In this document: positions 1 through 13,511 of the stretch, piece by piece
Numbering within the stretch: the first letter of the stretch is position 1
Layout of the letters: the number at the start of each line of letters is the position of its first letter
Assembly (NCBI RefSeq): GCF_023856365.1
Contig: NC_064536.1
Span: forward strand, 38,990,776-39,054,775
Origin: Brienomyrus brachyistius
Taxonomy: Eukaryota > Chordata > Actinopteri > Osteoglossiformes > Mormyridae
Length of the DNA stretch: 64,000 nucleotides
Reading direction: 5' to 3'
Program-made: the position numbers and the translations under genes
Notes under the pieces: generated by a model
What the model was told of the DNA's origin: nothing
The model's database searches: none
The model's input: only the letters and a program-made list of their open reading frames with translations

Positions 1-3000
1 AGCCGTGGTCTGAGCCGTGTCCCGCAAGATAAGAGGCCTCAAACATTGCTGAAATCGTAGTCTAAAGCATCCAACAATTTGTCATCCTCTCCTACCACCT
101 GTAGCCAGACCCCGTCAATATCAGACACTAATAAATCTTTTCTCGAAATAAGACTCCTCGGACTCCATTTTAAGAAAGTGATATTTAGAGAATTTTGTGC
201 CTAGAAACCCGGCTAAAATAAAATAATACAATCTCTGGAGGGCAATTTTTTCCGCCATCAGATCACTCGAGGAAGGCGTGAGGTAGAAAGGCTGTGAACA
301 GAGCTGCGTGACATGAGCTGGAAGTCCATGAGCTGAGCCGCGTGGCGTGAGCAATGAGGCTCTGAGCTGAGCCGCGTGGCGCGAGCGAGGAGGCCGCAGG
401 CTGAGCTGCGTGTCGCGAGCTAGGAAGCCGTGAGCTGAGAGGCCACGAGCTGAGCCGCGTTCCGCAAGCTGGGATGCCCCAAGCTGAGCCGCGTCCTGTG
501 AGCTAGGAGGCAGCGAGCTGAGCCATGACCGATGAGCTAGGAAGCCGTGGTCTGAGCCGTGTCCCGCAAGATAAGAGGCCTCAAACATTGCTGAAATCGT
601 AGTCTAAAGCATCCAACAATTTGTCATCCTCTCCTACCACCTGTAGCCAGACCCAGTCAATATCAGACACTAATAAATATTTTCTCGAAATAAAAGACTC
701 CTCGGACTCCTTTTTAAGAAAGTGATATTTAGAGAATTTTGTGCCTAGAAACCCGGCTAAAATAAAATAATACAATCTCTGGAGGGCAATTTTTTCCGCC
801 ATCAGATCACTCGAGGATGGCGTGAAGTAGGAGGCTGTGAACAGAGCTGCTTGGCATGAGCTGGAAGTCCATGAGCTGAGCCGCATGGCGTGAGCAATGA
901 GGCTCTTAGCTGAGCCGCGTGGCGCGAGCGAGGAGGCCGCAGGCTGAGCTGCGTGTCGCGAGCTAGGAAGCCGTGAGCTGAGAGGCCACGAGCTGAGCCG
1001 CGTTCCGCAAGCTGGGATGCCCCAAGCTGAGCCGCGTCCTGTGAGCTAGGAGGCAGCGAGCTGAGCCATGACCGATGAGCTAGGAAGCCGTGGTCTGAGC
1101 CGTGTCCCGCAAGCTAAGAGGCCTCAAACAATGCTGAAATTGTAGTCTAAAGCATTCAACAATTTGTCATCCTCTCCTGCCATCTGTAGCCAGACCCAGT
1201 CAATATCAGACACTAATAAATATTTTCTCGAAATAAAAGACTCCTCGGACTCCTTTTTAAGAAAGTGATATTTAGAGAATTTTGTGCCTAGAAACCCGGC
1301 TAAAATAAAATAATAAAATCTCTGGAGGGCAATTTTTTCCGCCATCAGATCACTCGAGGAAGGCGTGAGGTAGGAGGATGTGAACAGAGCTGCGTGGCAT
1401 GAGCTGGAAGACCATGAGCTGAGCCGCGTGGCGCGAGCGAGGAGGCCGCAGGCTGAGCCGCGTTCCGCAAGCTGGGATGCCCCAAGCTGAGCCGCGTCCT
1501 GTGAGCTATGAGGCAGCGAGCTGAGCCATGACCGATGAGCTAGGAAGCCGTGGTCTGAGCCGTGTCCCGCAAGCTAAGAGGCCTCAAACAATGCTGAAAT
1601 CGTAGTCTAAAGCATTCAACAATTTGTCATCCTCTCCTGCCATCTGTAGCCAGACCCAGTCAATATCAGACACTAATAAATATTTTCTCGAAATAAAAGA
1701 CTCCTCGGACTCCTTTTTAAGAAAGTGATATTTAGAGAATTTTGTGCCTAGAAACCCGGCTAAAATAAAATAATACAATCTCTGGAGGGCAATTTTTTCC
1801 GCCATCAGATCACTCGAGGAAGGCGTGAGGTAGGAGGATGTGAACAGAGCTGCGTGGCATGAGCTGGAAGACCATGAGCTGAGCCGCGTGGCGTGAGCAA
1901 TGAGGCTCTGAGCTGAGCCGCGTGGTGCGAGCGAGGAGGCCGCAGGCTGAGCTGCGTGTCGCGAGCTAGGAAGCCGTGAGCTGAGAGGCCACGAGCTGAG
2001 CCGCATTCCGCAAGCTGGGATGCCCCAAGCTGAGCCGCGTCCTGTGAGCTAGGAGGCAGCGAGCTGAGCCATGACCGATGAGCTAGGAAGCCGTGGTCTG
2101 AGCCGTGTCCCGCAAGCTAAGAGGCCTCAAACAATGCTGAAATCGTAGTCTAAAGCATCCAACAATTTGTCATTCTCTCCTGCCATCTGTAGCCAGACCC
2201 AGTCAATATCAGACACTAATAAATATTTTCTCGAAATAAAAGACTCCTCGGACTCCTTTTTAAGAAAGTGATATTTAGAGAATTTTGTGCCTAGAAACCC
2301 GGCTAAAATAAAATAATACAATCTCTGGAGGGCAATTTTTTCCGCCATCAGATCACTCGAGGAAGTTGTGAGGTAGGAGGATGTGAACAGAGCTGCGTGG
2401 CATGAGCTGGAAGACCATGAGCTGAGCCGCGTGGCGTGAGCAATGAGGCTCTGAGCTGAGCCGCGTGGCGCGAGCGAGGAGGCCGCAGGCTGAGCTGCGT
2501 GTCGCGAGCTAGGAAGCCGTGAGCTGAGAGGCCACGAGCTGAGCCGCGTTCCGCAAGCTGGGATGCCCCAAGCTGAGCCGCGTCCTGTGAGCTAGGAGGC
2601 AGCGAGCTGAGCCATGACCGATGAGCTAGAAAGCCGTGGTCTGAGCCGTGTCCCGCAAGCTAAGAGGCCTCAAACATTGCTGAAATCGTAGTCTAAAGCA
2701 TTCAACAATTTGTCATCCTCTCCTGCCATCTGTAGCCAGACCCAGTCAATATCGGACACTAATAAATATTTTCTCGAAATAAAAGACTCCTCGGACTCCT
2801 TTTTAAGAAAGTGATATTTAGAGAATTTTGTGCCTAGAAACCCGGCTAAAATAAAATAATACAATCTCTGGAGGGCAATTTTTTCCGCCATCAGATCACT
2901 CGAGGAAGGTGTGAGGTAGGAGGATGTGAACAGAGCTGCGTGGCATGAGCTGGAAGACCATGAGCTGAGCCGCGTGGCGTGAGCAATGAGGCTCTGAGCT

Positions 3001-6000
3001 GAGCCGCGTGTCGCGAGCGAGGAGGCCGCAGGCTGAGCTGCGTGTCGCGAGCTAGGAAGCCGTGAGCTGAGAGGCCACGAGCTAAGCCGCGTTCCGCAAG
3101 CTGGGATGCCCCAAGCTGAGCCGCGTCCTGTGAGCTAGGAGGCAGCGAGCTGAGCCATGACCGATGAGCTAGAAAGCCGTGGTCTGAGCCGTGTCCCGCA
3201 AGCTAAGAGGCCTCAAACATTGCTGAAATCGTAGTCTAAAGCATTCAACAATTTGTCATCCTCTCCTGCCATCTGTAGCCAGACCCAGTCAATATCGGAC
3301 ACTAATAAATATTTTCTCGAAATAAAAGACTCCTCGGACTCCTTTTTAAGAAAGTGATATTTAGAGAATTTTGTGCCTAGAAACCCGGCTAAAATAAAAT
3401 AATAAAATCTCTGGAGGGCAATTTTTTCCGCCATCAGATCACTCGAGGAAGACGTGAGGTAGGAGGCTGTGAACAGAGCTGCGTGGCATGAGCTGGAAGT
3501 CCATGAGCTGAGCCGCGTGGCGTGAGCAATGAGGCTCTGAGCTGAGCCGCGTGGCGCGAGCGAGGAGGCCGCAGGCTGAGCTGCGTGTCGCGAGCTAGGA
3601 AGCCGTGAGCTGAGAGGCCACGAGCTGAGCCGCTTTCCGCAAGCTGGGATGCCCCAAGCTGAGCCGCGTCCTGTGAGCTAGGAGGCAGCGAGCTGAGCCA
3701 TGACCGATGAGCTAGGAAGCCGTGGTCTGAGCCGTGTCCCGCAAGCTAAGAGGCCTCAAACATTGCTGAAATCGTAGTCTAAAGCATCCACCAATTTGTC
3801 ATCCTCTCCTGCCACCTGTAGCCAGACCCAGTCAATATCAGACACTAATAAATCTTTTCTCGAAATAAGACTCCTCGGACTCCATTTTAAGAAAGTGATT
3901 TTTAGAGAATTTTGTGCCTAGAAACCCGGCTAAAATAAAATAATTCAATCTCTGGAGGGCAATTTTTTCTGCCATCAGATCACTCGAGGAAGGCGTGAGG
4001 TAGGAGGATGTGAACAGAGCTGCGTGGCATGAGCTGGAAGACCATGAGCTGAGCCGCGTGGCGTGAGCAATGAGGCTCAGAGCTGAGCCGCGTGGCGCGA
4101 GCGAGGAGGCCGCAGGCTGAGTTGCGTGTCGCGAGCTAGGAAGCCGTGAGCTGAGAGGCCACGAGCTGAGCCGCGTTCCGCAAGCTGGGATGCCCCAAGC
4201 TGAGCCGCGTCCTGTGAGCTAGGAGGCAGCGAGCTGAGCCATGACCGATGAGCTAGGAAGCCGTGGTCTGAGCCGTGTCCCGCAAGCTAAGAGGCCTCAA
4301 ACAATGCTGAAATCGTAGTCTAAAGCATTCAACAATTTGTCATCCTCTCCTGCCATCTGTAGCCAGACCCAGTCAATATCAGACACTAATAAATATTTTC
4401 TCGAAATAAAAGACTCCTCGGACTCCTTTTTAAGAAAGTGATATTTAGAGAATTTTGTGCCTAGAAACCCGGCTAAAATAAAATAATACAATCTCTGGAG
4501 GGCAATTTTTTCCGCCATCAGATCACTCGAGGAAGGCGTGAGGTAGGAGGATGTGAACAGAGCTGCGTGGCATGAGCTGGAAGACCATGAGCCGAGCCGC
4601 GTGGCGTGAGCAATGAGGCTCTGAGCTGAGCCGCGTGGTGCGAGCGAGGAGGCCGCAGGCTGAGCTGCGTGTCGCGAGCTAGGAAGCCGTGAGCTGAGAG
4701 GCCACGAGCTGAGCCGCGTTCCGCAAGCTGGGATGCCCCAAGCTGAGCCGCGTCCTGTGAGCTAGGAGGCAGCGAGCTGAGCCATGACCGATGAGCTAGG
4801 AAGCCGTGGTCTGAGCCGTGTCCCGCAAGCTAAGAGGCCTCAAACAATGCTGAAATCGTAGTCTAAAGCATCCAACAATTTGTCATTCTCTCCTGCCATC
4901 TGTAGCCAGACCCAGTCAATATCAGACACTAATAAATATTTTCTCGAAATAAAAGACTCCTCGGACTCCTTTTTAAGAAAGTGATATTTAGAGAATTTTG
5001 TGCCTAGAAACCCGGCTAAAATAAAATAATTCAATCTCTGGAGGGCAATTTTTTCCGCCATCAGATCACTCGAGGAAGGCGGGAGGTAGGAGGATGTGAA
5101 CAGAGCTGCGTGGCATGAGCTGGAAGACCATGAGCTGAGCCGCGTGGCGTGAGCAATGAGGCTCTGAGCTGAGCCGCGTGGCGCGAGCGAGGAGGCCGCA
5201 GGCTGAGCTGCGTGTCGCGAGCTAGGAAGCCGTGAGCTGAGAGGCCACGAGCTGAGCCGCGCTCCGCAAGCTGGGATGCCCCAAGCTGAGCCGCGTCCTG
5301 TGAGCTAGGAGGCAGCGAGCTGAGCCATTACCGATGAGCTAGGAAGCCGTGGTCTGAGCCGTGTCCCGCAAGCTAAGAGGCCTCAAACATTGCTGAAATC
5401 GTAGTCTAAAGCATTCAACAATTTGTCATCCTCTCCTGCCATCTGTAGCCAGACCCAGTCAATATCGGACACTAATAAATATTTTCTCGAAATAAAAGAC
5501 TCCTCGGACTCCTTTTTAAGAAAGTGATATTTAGAGAATTTTGTGCCTAGAAACCCGGCTAAAATAAAATAATTCAATCTCTGGAGGGCAATTTTTTCCG
5601 CCATCAGATCACTCGAGGAAGGCGTGAGGTAGGAGGATGTGAACAGAGCTGCGTGGCATGAGCTGGAAGACCATGAGCTGAGCCGCGTGGCGTGAGCAAT
5701 GAGGCTCTGAGCTGAGCCGCGTGGCGCGAGCGAGGAGGCCGCAGGCTGAGCTGCGTGTCGCGAGCTAGGAAGCCGTGAGCTGAGAGGCCACGAGCTGAGC
5801 CGCGTTCCGCAAGCTGGGATGCCCCAAGCTGAGCCGCGTCCTGTGAGCTAGGAGGCAGCGAGCTGAGCCATGACCGATGAGCTAGGAAGCCGTGGTCTGA
5901 GCCGTGTCCCGCAAGCTAAGAGGCCTCAAACATTGCTGAAATCGTAGTCTAAAGCATTCAACAATTTCTCATCCTCTCCTGCCATCTGTAGCCAGACCCA

Positions 6001-9000
6001 GTCAATATTGGACACTAATAAATATTTTCTCGAAATTAAAGACTCCTCGGACTCCTTTTTAAGAAAGTGATATTTAGAGAATTTTGTGCCTAGAAACCCG
6101 GCTAAAATAAAATAATAAAATCTCTGGAGGGCAATTTTTTCCGCCATCAGATCACTCGAGGAAGACGTGAGGTAGGAGGCTGTGAACTGAGCTGCGTGGC
6201 ATGAGCTGGAAGTCCATGAGCTGAGCCGCGTGGCGTGAGCAATGAGGCTCTGAGCTGAGCCGCGTGGCGCGAGCGAGGAGGCCGCAGGCTGAGCTGCGTG
6301 TCGCGAGCTAGGAAGCCGTGAGCTGAGAGGCCACGAGCTGAGCCGCGTTCCGCAAGCTGGGATGCCCCAAGCTGAGCCGCGTCCTGTGAGCTAGGAGGCA
6401 GCGAGCTGAGCCATGACTGATGAGCTAGGAAGCCGTGGTCTGAGCCGTGTCCCGCAAGCTAAGAGGCCTCAAACATTGCTGAAATCGTAGTCTAAAGCAT
6501 TCAACAATTTGTCATCCTCTCCTGCCATCTGTAGCCAGACCCAGTCAATATTGGACACTAATAAATATTTTCTCGAAATAAAAGACTCCTCGGACTCCTT
6601 TTTAAGAAAGTGATATTTTGAGAATTTTGTGCCTAGAAACCCGGCTAAAATAAAATAATAAAATCTCTGGAGGGCAATTTTTTCCACCATCAGATCACTC
6701 GAGGAAGGCGTGAGGTAGGAGGCTGTGAACAGAGCTGCTTGGCATGAGCTGGAAGTCCATGAGCTGAGCCGCGTGGCGTGAGCAATGAGGCTCTGAGCTG
6801 AGCCGCGTGGCGCGAGCGAGGAGGCCGCAGGCTGAGCTGCGTGTCGCGAGCTAGGAAGCCGTGAGCTGAGAGGCCACGAGCTGAGCCGCGTTCCGCAAGC
6901 TGGGATGCCCCAAGCTGAGCCGCGTCCTGTGAGCTAGGAGGCAGCGAGCTGAGCCATGACCGATGAGCTAGGAAGCCGTGGTCTGAGCCGTGTCCCGCAA
7001 GCTAAGAGGCCTCAAACAATGCTGAAATCATAGTCTAAAGCATTCAACAATTTGTCATCCTCTCCTGCCATCTGTAGCCAGACCCAGTCAATATCAGACA
7101 CTAATAAATATTTTCTCGAAATAAAAGACTCCTCGGACTCATTTTTAAGAAAGTGATATTTAGAGAATTTTGTGCCTAGAAACCCGGCTAAAATAAAATA
7201 ATACAATCTCTGGAGGGCAATTTTTTCCGCCATCAGATCACTCGAGGAAGGCGTGAGGTAGGAGGATGTGAACAGAGCTGCGTGGCATGAGCTGGAAGAC
7301 CATGAGCTGAGCCGCGTGGCGTGAGCAATGAGGCTCTGAGCTGAGCCGCGTGGCGCGAGCGAGGAGGCCGCAGGCTGAGCTGCGTGTCGCGAGCTAGGAA
7401 GCCGTGAGCTGAGAGGCCACGAGCTGAGCTGCGTTCCGCAAGCTGGGATGCCCCAAGCTGAGCCGCGTCCTGTGAGCTAGGAGGCAGCGAGCTGAGCCAT
7501 GACCGATGAGCTAGGAAGCCGTGGTCTGAGCCGTGTCCCGCAAGCTAAGAGGCCTCAAACATTGCTGAAATCGTAGTCTAAAGCATCCAACAATTTGTCA
7601 TCCTCTCCTGCCACCTGTAGCCAGACCCAGTCAATATCAGACACTGATAAATCTTTTCTAGAAATAAGACTCCTCGGACTCCATTTTAAGAAAGTGATAT
7701 TTAGAGAATTTTGTGCCTAGAAACCCGGCTAAAATAAAATAATTCAATCTCTGGAGGGCAATTTTTTCCGCCATCAGATCACTCGAGGAAGGCGTGAGGT
7801 AGGAGGATGTGAACAGAGCTGCGTGGCATGAGCTGGAAGACCATGAGCTGAGCCGCGTGGCGTGAGCAATGAGGCTCTGAGCTGAGCCGCGTGGCGCGAG
7901 CGAGGAGGCCGCAGGCTGAGCTGCGTGTCGCGAGCTAGGAAGCCGTGAGCTGAGAGGCCACGAGCTGAGCCGCGTTCCGCAAGCTGGGATGCCCCAAGCT
8001 GAGCCGCGTCCTGTGAGCTAGGAGGCAGCGAGCTGAGCCATGACCGATGAGCTAGGAAGCCGTGGTCTGAGCCGTGTCCCGCAAGCTAAGAGGCCTCAAA
8101 CATTGCTGAAATTGTAGTCTAAAGCATTCAACAATTTGTCATCCTCTCCTGCCATCTGTAGCCAGACCCAGTCAATATTGGACACTAATAAATATTTTCT
8201 CGAAATAAAAGACTCCTCGGACTCCTTTTTAAGAAAGTGATATTTAGAGAATTTTGTGCCTAGAAACCCGGCTAAAATAAAATAATAAAATCTCTGGAGG
8301 GCAATTTTTTCCGCCATCAGATCACTCGAGGAAGGCGTGAGGTAGGAGGCTGTGAACAGAGCTGCTTGGCATGAGTTGGAAGTCCATGAGCTGAGCCGCA
8401 TGGCGTGAGCAATGAGGCTCTGAGCTGAGCCGCGTGGCGCGAGCGAGGAGGCCGCAGGCTGAGCTGCGTGTCGCGAGCTAGGAAGCCGTGAGCTGAGAGG
8501 CCACGAGCTGAGCCGCGTTCCGCAAGCTGGGATGCCCCAAGCTGAGCCGCGTCCTTTGAGCTAGGAGGCAGCGAGCTGAGCCATGACCGATGAGCTAGGA
8601 AGCCGTGGTCTGAGCCGTGTCCCGCAAGCTAAGAGGCCTCAAACATTGCTGAAATCGTAGTCTAAAGTATCCAACAATTTGTCATCCTCTCCTGCCACCT
8701 GTAGCCAGACCCAGTCAATATCAGACACTAATAAATCTTTTCTAGAAATAAGACTCCTCGGACTCCATTTTAAGAAAGTGATATTTAGAGAATTTTGTGC
8801 CTAGAAACCCGGCTAAAATAAAATAATTCAATCTCTGGAGGGCTATTTTTTCCGCCATCAGATCACTCGAGGAAGGCGTGAGGTAGGAGGATGTGAACAG
8901 AGCTGCGTGGCATGAGCTGGAAGACCATGAGCTGAGCCGCGTGGCGTGAGCAATGAGGCTCTGAGCTGAGCCGCGTGGCGCGAGCGAGGAGGCCGCAGGC

Positions 9001-9179
9001 TGAGCTGCGTGTCGCGAGCTAGGAAGCCGTGAGCTGAGAGGCCACGAGCTGAGCCGCGTTCCGCAAGCTGGGATGCCCCAAGCTGAGCCGCGTCCTGTGA
9101 GCTAGGAGGCAGCGAGCTGAGCCATGACTGATGAGCTAGGAAGCCGTGGTCTGAGCCATGTCCCGCAAGCTAAGAGGCC

Positions 9180-12100
9180 TCAAACATTGCTGAAATTGTA
9201 GTCTAAAGCATCCAACAATTTGTCATCCTCTCCTGCCACCTGTAGCCAGACCCAGTCAATATTGGACACTAATAAATATTTTCTCGAAATAAAAGACTCC
9301 TCGGACTCCTTTTTAAGAAAGTGATATTTAGAGAATTTTGTGCCTAGAAACCCGGCTAAAATAAAATAATAAAATCTCTGTAGGGCAATTTTTTCCGCCA
9401 TCAGATCACTCGAGGAAGGCGTGAGGTAGGAGGATGTGAACAGAGCTGCGTGGCATGAGCTGGAAGACCATGAGCTGAGCCACGTGGCGTGAGCAATGAG
9501 GCTCTGAGCTGAGCCGCGTGGCGTGAGCGAGGAGGCCGCAGGCTGAGCTGCGTGTCGCGAGCTAGGAAGCCGTGAGCTGAGAGGCCACGAGCTGAGCCGC
9601 GTTCCGCAAGCTGGGATGCCCCAAGCTGAGCCGCGTCCTGTGAGCTAGGAGGCAGCGAGCTGAGCCATGACCGATGAGCTAGGAAGCCGTGGTCTGAGCC
9701 GTGTCCCGCAAGCTAAGAGGCCTCAAACATTGCTGAAATCGTAGTCTAAAGCATCCAACAATTTGTCATCCTCTCCTGCCACCTGTAGCCAGACCCAGTC
9801 AATATCAGACACTAATAAATCTTTTCTAGAAATAATACTCCTCGGACTCCATTTTAAGAAAGTGATATTTAGAGAATTTTGTGCCTAGAAACCAGGCTAA
9901 AATAAAATAATTCAATCTCTGGAGGGCAATTTTTTCCGCCATCAGATCACTCGAGGAAGGCGTGAGGTAGGAGGATGTGAACAGAGCTGCGTGGCATGAG
10001 CTGGAAGACCATGAGCTGAGCCGCGTGGCGTGAGCAATGAGGCTCTGAGCTGAGCCACGTGGCGCGAGCGAGGAGGCCGCAGGCTGAGCTGCGTGTCGCG
10101 AGCTAGGAAGCCGTGAGCTGAGAGGCCACGAGCTGAGCCGCGTTCCGCAAGCTGGGATGCCCCAAGCTGAGCCGCGTCCTGTGAGCTAGGAGGCAGCGAG
10201 CTGAGCCATGACCGATGAGCTAGGAAGCCGTGGTCTGAGCCGTGTCCCGCAAGCTAAGAGGCCTCAAACATTACTGAAATCGTAGTCTAAAGCATCCAAC
10301 AATTTGTCATCCTCTCCTGCCATCTGTAGCCAGACCCAGTCAATATCAGACACTAATAAATCTTTTCTCGAAATAAGACTCCTCGGACTCCATTTTAAGA
10401 AAGTGATTTTTAGAGAATTTTGTGCCTAGAAACCCGGCTAAAATAAAATAATTCAATCTCTGGAGGGCAATTTTTTCCGCCATCAGATCACTCGAGGAAG
10501 GCGTGAGGTAGGAGGATGTGAACAGAGCTGCGTGGCATGAGCTGGAAGACCATGAGCTGAGCCACGTGGCGTGAGCAATGAGGCTCTAAGCTGAGCCGCG
10601 TGGCGCGAGCGAGGAGGCCGCAGGCTGAGCTGCGTGTCGCGAGCTAGGAAGCCGTGAGCTGAGAGGCCACGAGCTGAGCCGCGTTCCGCAAGCTGGGATG
10701 CCCCAAGCTGAGCCGCGTCCTGTGAGCTAGGAGGCAGCGAGCTGAGCCATGACCGATGAGCTAGGAAGCCGTGGTCTGAGCCGTGTCCCGCAAGCTAAGA
10801 GGCCTCAAACATTGCTGAAATCGTAGTCTAAAGCATCCAACAATTTGTCATCCTCTCCTGCCACCTGTAGCCAGACCCAGTCAATATCAGACACTAATAA
10901 ATCTTTTCTAGAAATAAGACTCCTCGGACTCCATTTTAAGAAAGTGATATTTAGAGAATTTTGTGCCTAGAAACCCGGCTAAAATAAAATTATTCAATCT
11001 CTGGAGGGCAATTTTTTCCGCCATCAGATCACTCGAGGAAGGCGTGAGGTAGGAGGATGTGAACAGAGCTGCGTGGCATGAGCTGGAAGACCATGAGCTG
11101 AGCCGCGTGGCGTGAGCAATGAGGCTCTGAGCTGAGCCGCGTGGCGCGAGCGAGGAGGCCGCAGGCTGGGCTGCGTGTCGCGAGCTAGGAAGCCGTGAGC
11201 TGAGAGGCCACGAGCTGAGCCGCGTTCCGCAAGCTGGGATCCCCCAAGCTGAGCCGCGTCCTGTGAGCTAGGAGGCAGCGAGCTGAGCCATGACCGATGA
11301 GCTAGGAAGCCGTGGTCTGAGCCGAGTCCCGCAAGCTAAGAGGCCTCAAACATTGCTGAAATCGTAGTCTAAAGCATTCAACAATTTGTCATCCTCTCCT
11401 GCCATCTGTAGCCAGACCAAGTCAATATTGGACACTAATAAATATTTTCTCGAAATAAAAGACTCCTCGGACTCCTTTTTAAGAAAGTGATATTTAGAGA
11501 ATTTTGTGCCTAGAAACCCGGCTAAAATAAAATAATAAAATCTCTGGAGGGCAATTTTTTCCGCCATCAGATCACTCGAGGAAGACGTGAGGTAGGAGGC
11601 TGTGAACAGAGCTGCGTGGCATGAGCTGGAAGTCCATGAGCTGAGCCGCGTGGCGTGAGCAATGAGGCTCTGAGCTGAGCCGCGTGGCGCGAGCGAGGAG
11701 GCCGCAGGCTGAGCTGCGTGTCGCGAGCTAGGAAGCCGTGAGCTGAGAGGCCACGAGCTGAGCCGTGTTCCGCAAGCTGGGATGCCCCAAGCTGAGCCGC
11801 GTCCTGTGAGCTAGGAGGCAGCGAGCTGAGCCATGACCGATGAGCTAGGAAGCCGTGGTCTGAGCCGTGTCCCGCAAGCTAAGAGGCCTCAAACATTGCT
11901 GAAATCGTAGTCTAAAGCATCCAACAATTTGTCATCCTCTCCTGCCATCTGTAGCCAGACCCAGTCAATATCAGACACTAATAAATCTTTTCTAGAAATA
12001 AGACTCCTCGGGCTCCATTTTAAGAAAGTGATATTTAGAGAATTTTGTGCCTAGAAACCCGGCTAAAATAAAATAATTCAATCTCTGGAGGGCAATTTTT

Positions 12101-13511
12101 TCCGCCATCAGATCACTCGAGGAAGGCGTGAGGTAGGAGGATGTGAACAGAGCTGCGTGACATGAGCTGGAAGACCATGAGCTGAGCCGCGTGGCGTGAG
12201 CAATGAGGCTCTGAGCTGAGCTGCGTGGCGCGAGCGAGGAGGCCGCAGGCTGAGCTGCGTGTCGCGAGCTAGGAAGCCGTGAGCTGAGAGGCCACGAGCT
12301 GAGCCGCGTTCCGCAAGCTGGGATGCCCCAAGCTGAGCCGCGTCCTGTGAGCTAGGAGGCAGCGAGCTGAGCCATGACCGATGAGCTAGGAAGCCGTGGT
12401 CTGAGCCGTGTCCCGCAAGCTAAGAGGCCTCAAACATTGCTGAAATCGTAGTCTAAAGCATCCAACAATTTGTCATCCTCTCCTGCCATCTGTAGCCAGA
12501 CCCAGTCAATATCAGACACTAATAAATCTTTTCTCGAAATAAGACTCCTCGGACTCCATTTTAAGAAAGTGATTTTTAGAGAATTTTGTGCCTAGAAACC
12601 CGGCTAAAATAAAATAATTCAATCTCTGGAGGGCAATTTTTTCCGCCATCAGATCACTCGAGGAAGGCGTGAGGTAGGAGGATGTGAACAGAGCTGCGTG
12701 ACATGAGCTGGAAGACCATGAGCTGAGCCGCGTCTCGTGAGCAATGAGGCTCTGAGCTGAGCTGCGTGGCGCGAGCGAGGAGGCCGCAGGCTGAGCTGCG
12801 TGTCGCGAGCTAGGAAGCCGTGAGCTGAGAGGCCACGAGCTGAGCCGCGTTCCGCAAGCTGGGATGCCCCAAGCTGAGCCGCGTCCTGTGAGCTAGGAGG
12901 CAGCGAGCTGAGCCATGACCGATGAGCTAGGAAGCCGTGGTCTGAGCCGTGTCCCGCAAGCTAAGAGGCCTCAAACATTGCTGAAATCGTAGTCTAAAGC
13001 ATCCAACAATTTGTCATCCTCTCCTGCCATCTGTAGCCAGACCCAGTCAATATCAGACACTAATAAATCTTTTCTCGAAATAAGACTCCTCGGACTCCAT
13101 TTTAAGAAAGTGATTTTTAGAGAATTTTGTGCCTAGAAACCCGGCTAAAATAAAATAATTCAATCTCTGGAGGGCAATTTTTTCCGCCATCAGATCACTC
13201 GAGGAAGGCGTGAGGTAGGAGGATGTGAACAGAGCTGCGTGGCATGAGCTGGAAGACCATGAGCTGAGCCGCGTGGCGTGAGCAATGAGGCTCTGAGCTG
13301 AGCCGCGTGGCGCGAGCGAGGAGGCCGCAGGCTGAGCTGCGTGTCGCGAGCTAGGAAGCCGTGAGCTGAGAGGCCACGAGCTGAGCCGCGTTCCGCAAGC
13401 TGGGATGCCCCAAGCTGAGCCGCGTCCTGTGAGCTAGGAGGCAGCGAGCTGAGCCATGACCGATGAGCTAGGAAGCCGTGGTCTGAGCCGTGTCCCGCAA
13501 GCTAAGAGGCC
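9180..13511. repeat. Higher-order A-B-B-B block in the satellite
   Basis: Two consecutive four-unit groups of 2,166 bp (9,180-11,345 and 11,346-13,511). Each has one A unit (AAAAGACTCC, frame open) followed by three B units that share a 2-bp deletion (ATAAGACTCC) and the variants 'aaatcttttct' and 'ctccatttt'. The order of B subtypes differs slightly between the groups: two of the three B units in the first carry 'ttttctagaa', but only one in the second. This is an imperfect higher-order repeat. B units also occur singly, for example at 3,756, 7,555 and 8,639, and the leftmost unit of the window is B type. Confidence 0.75.
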
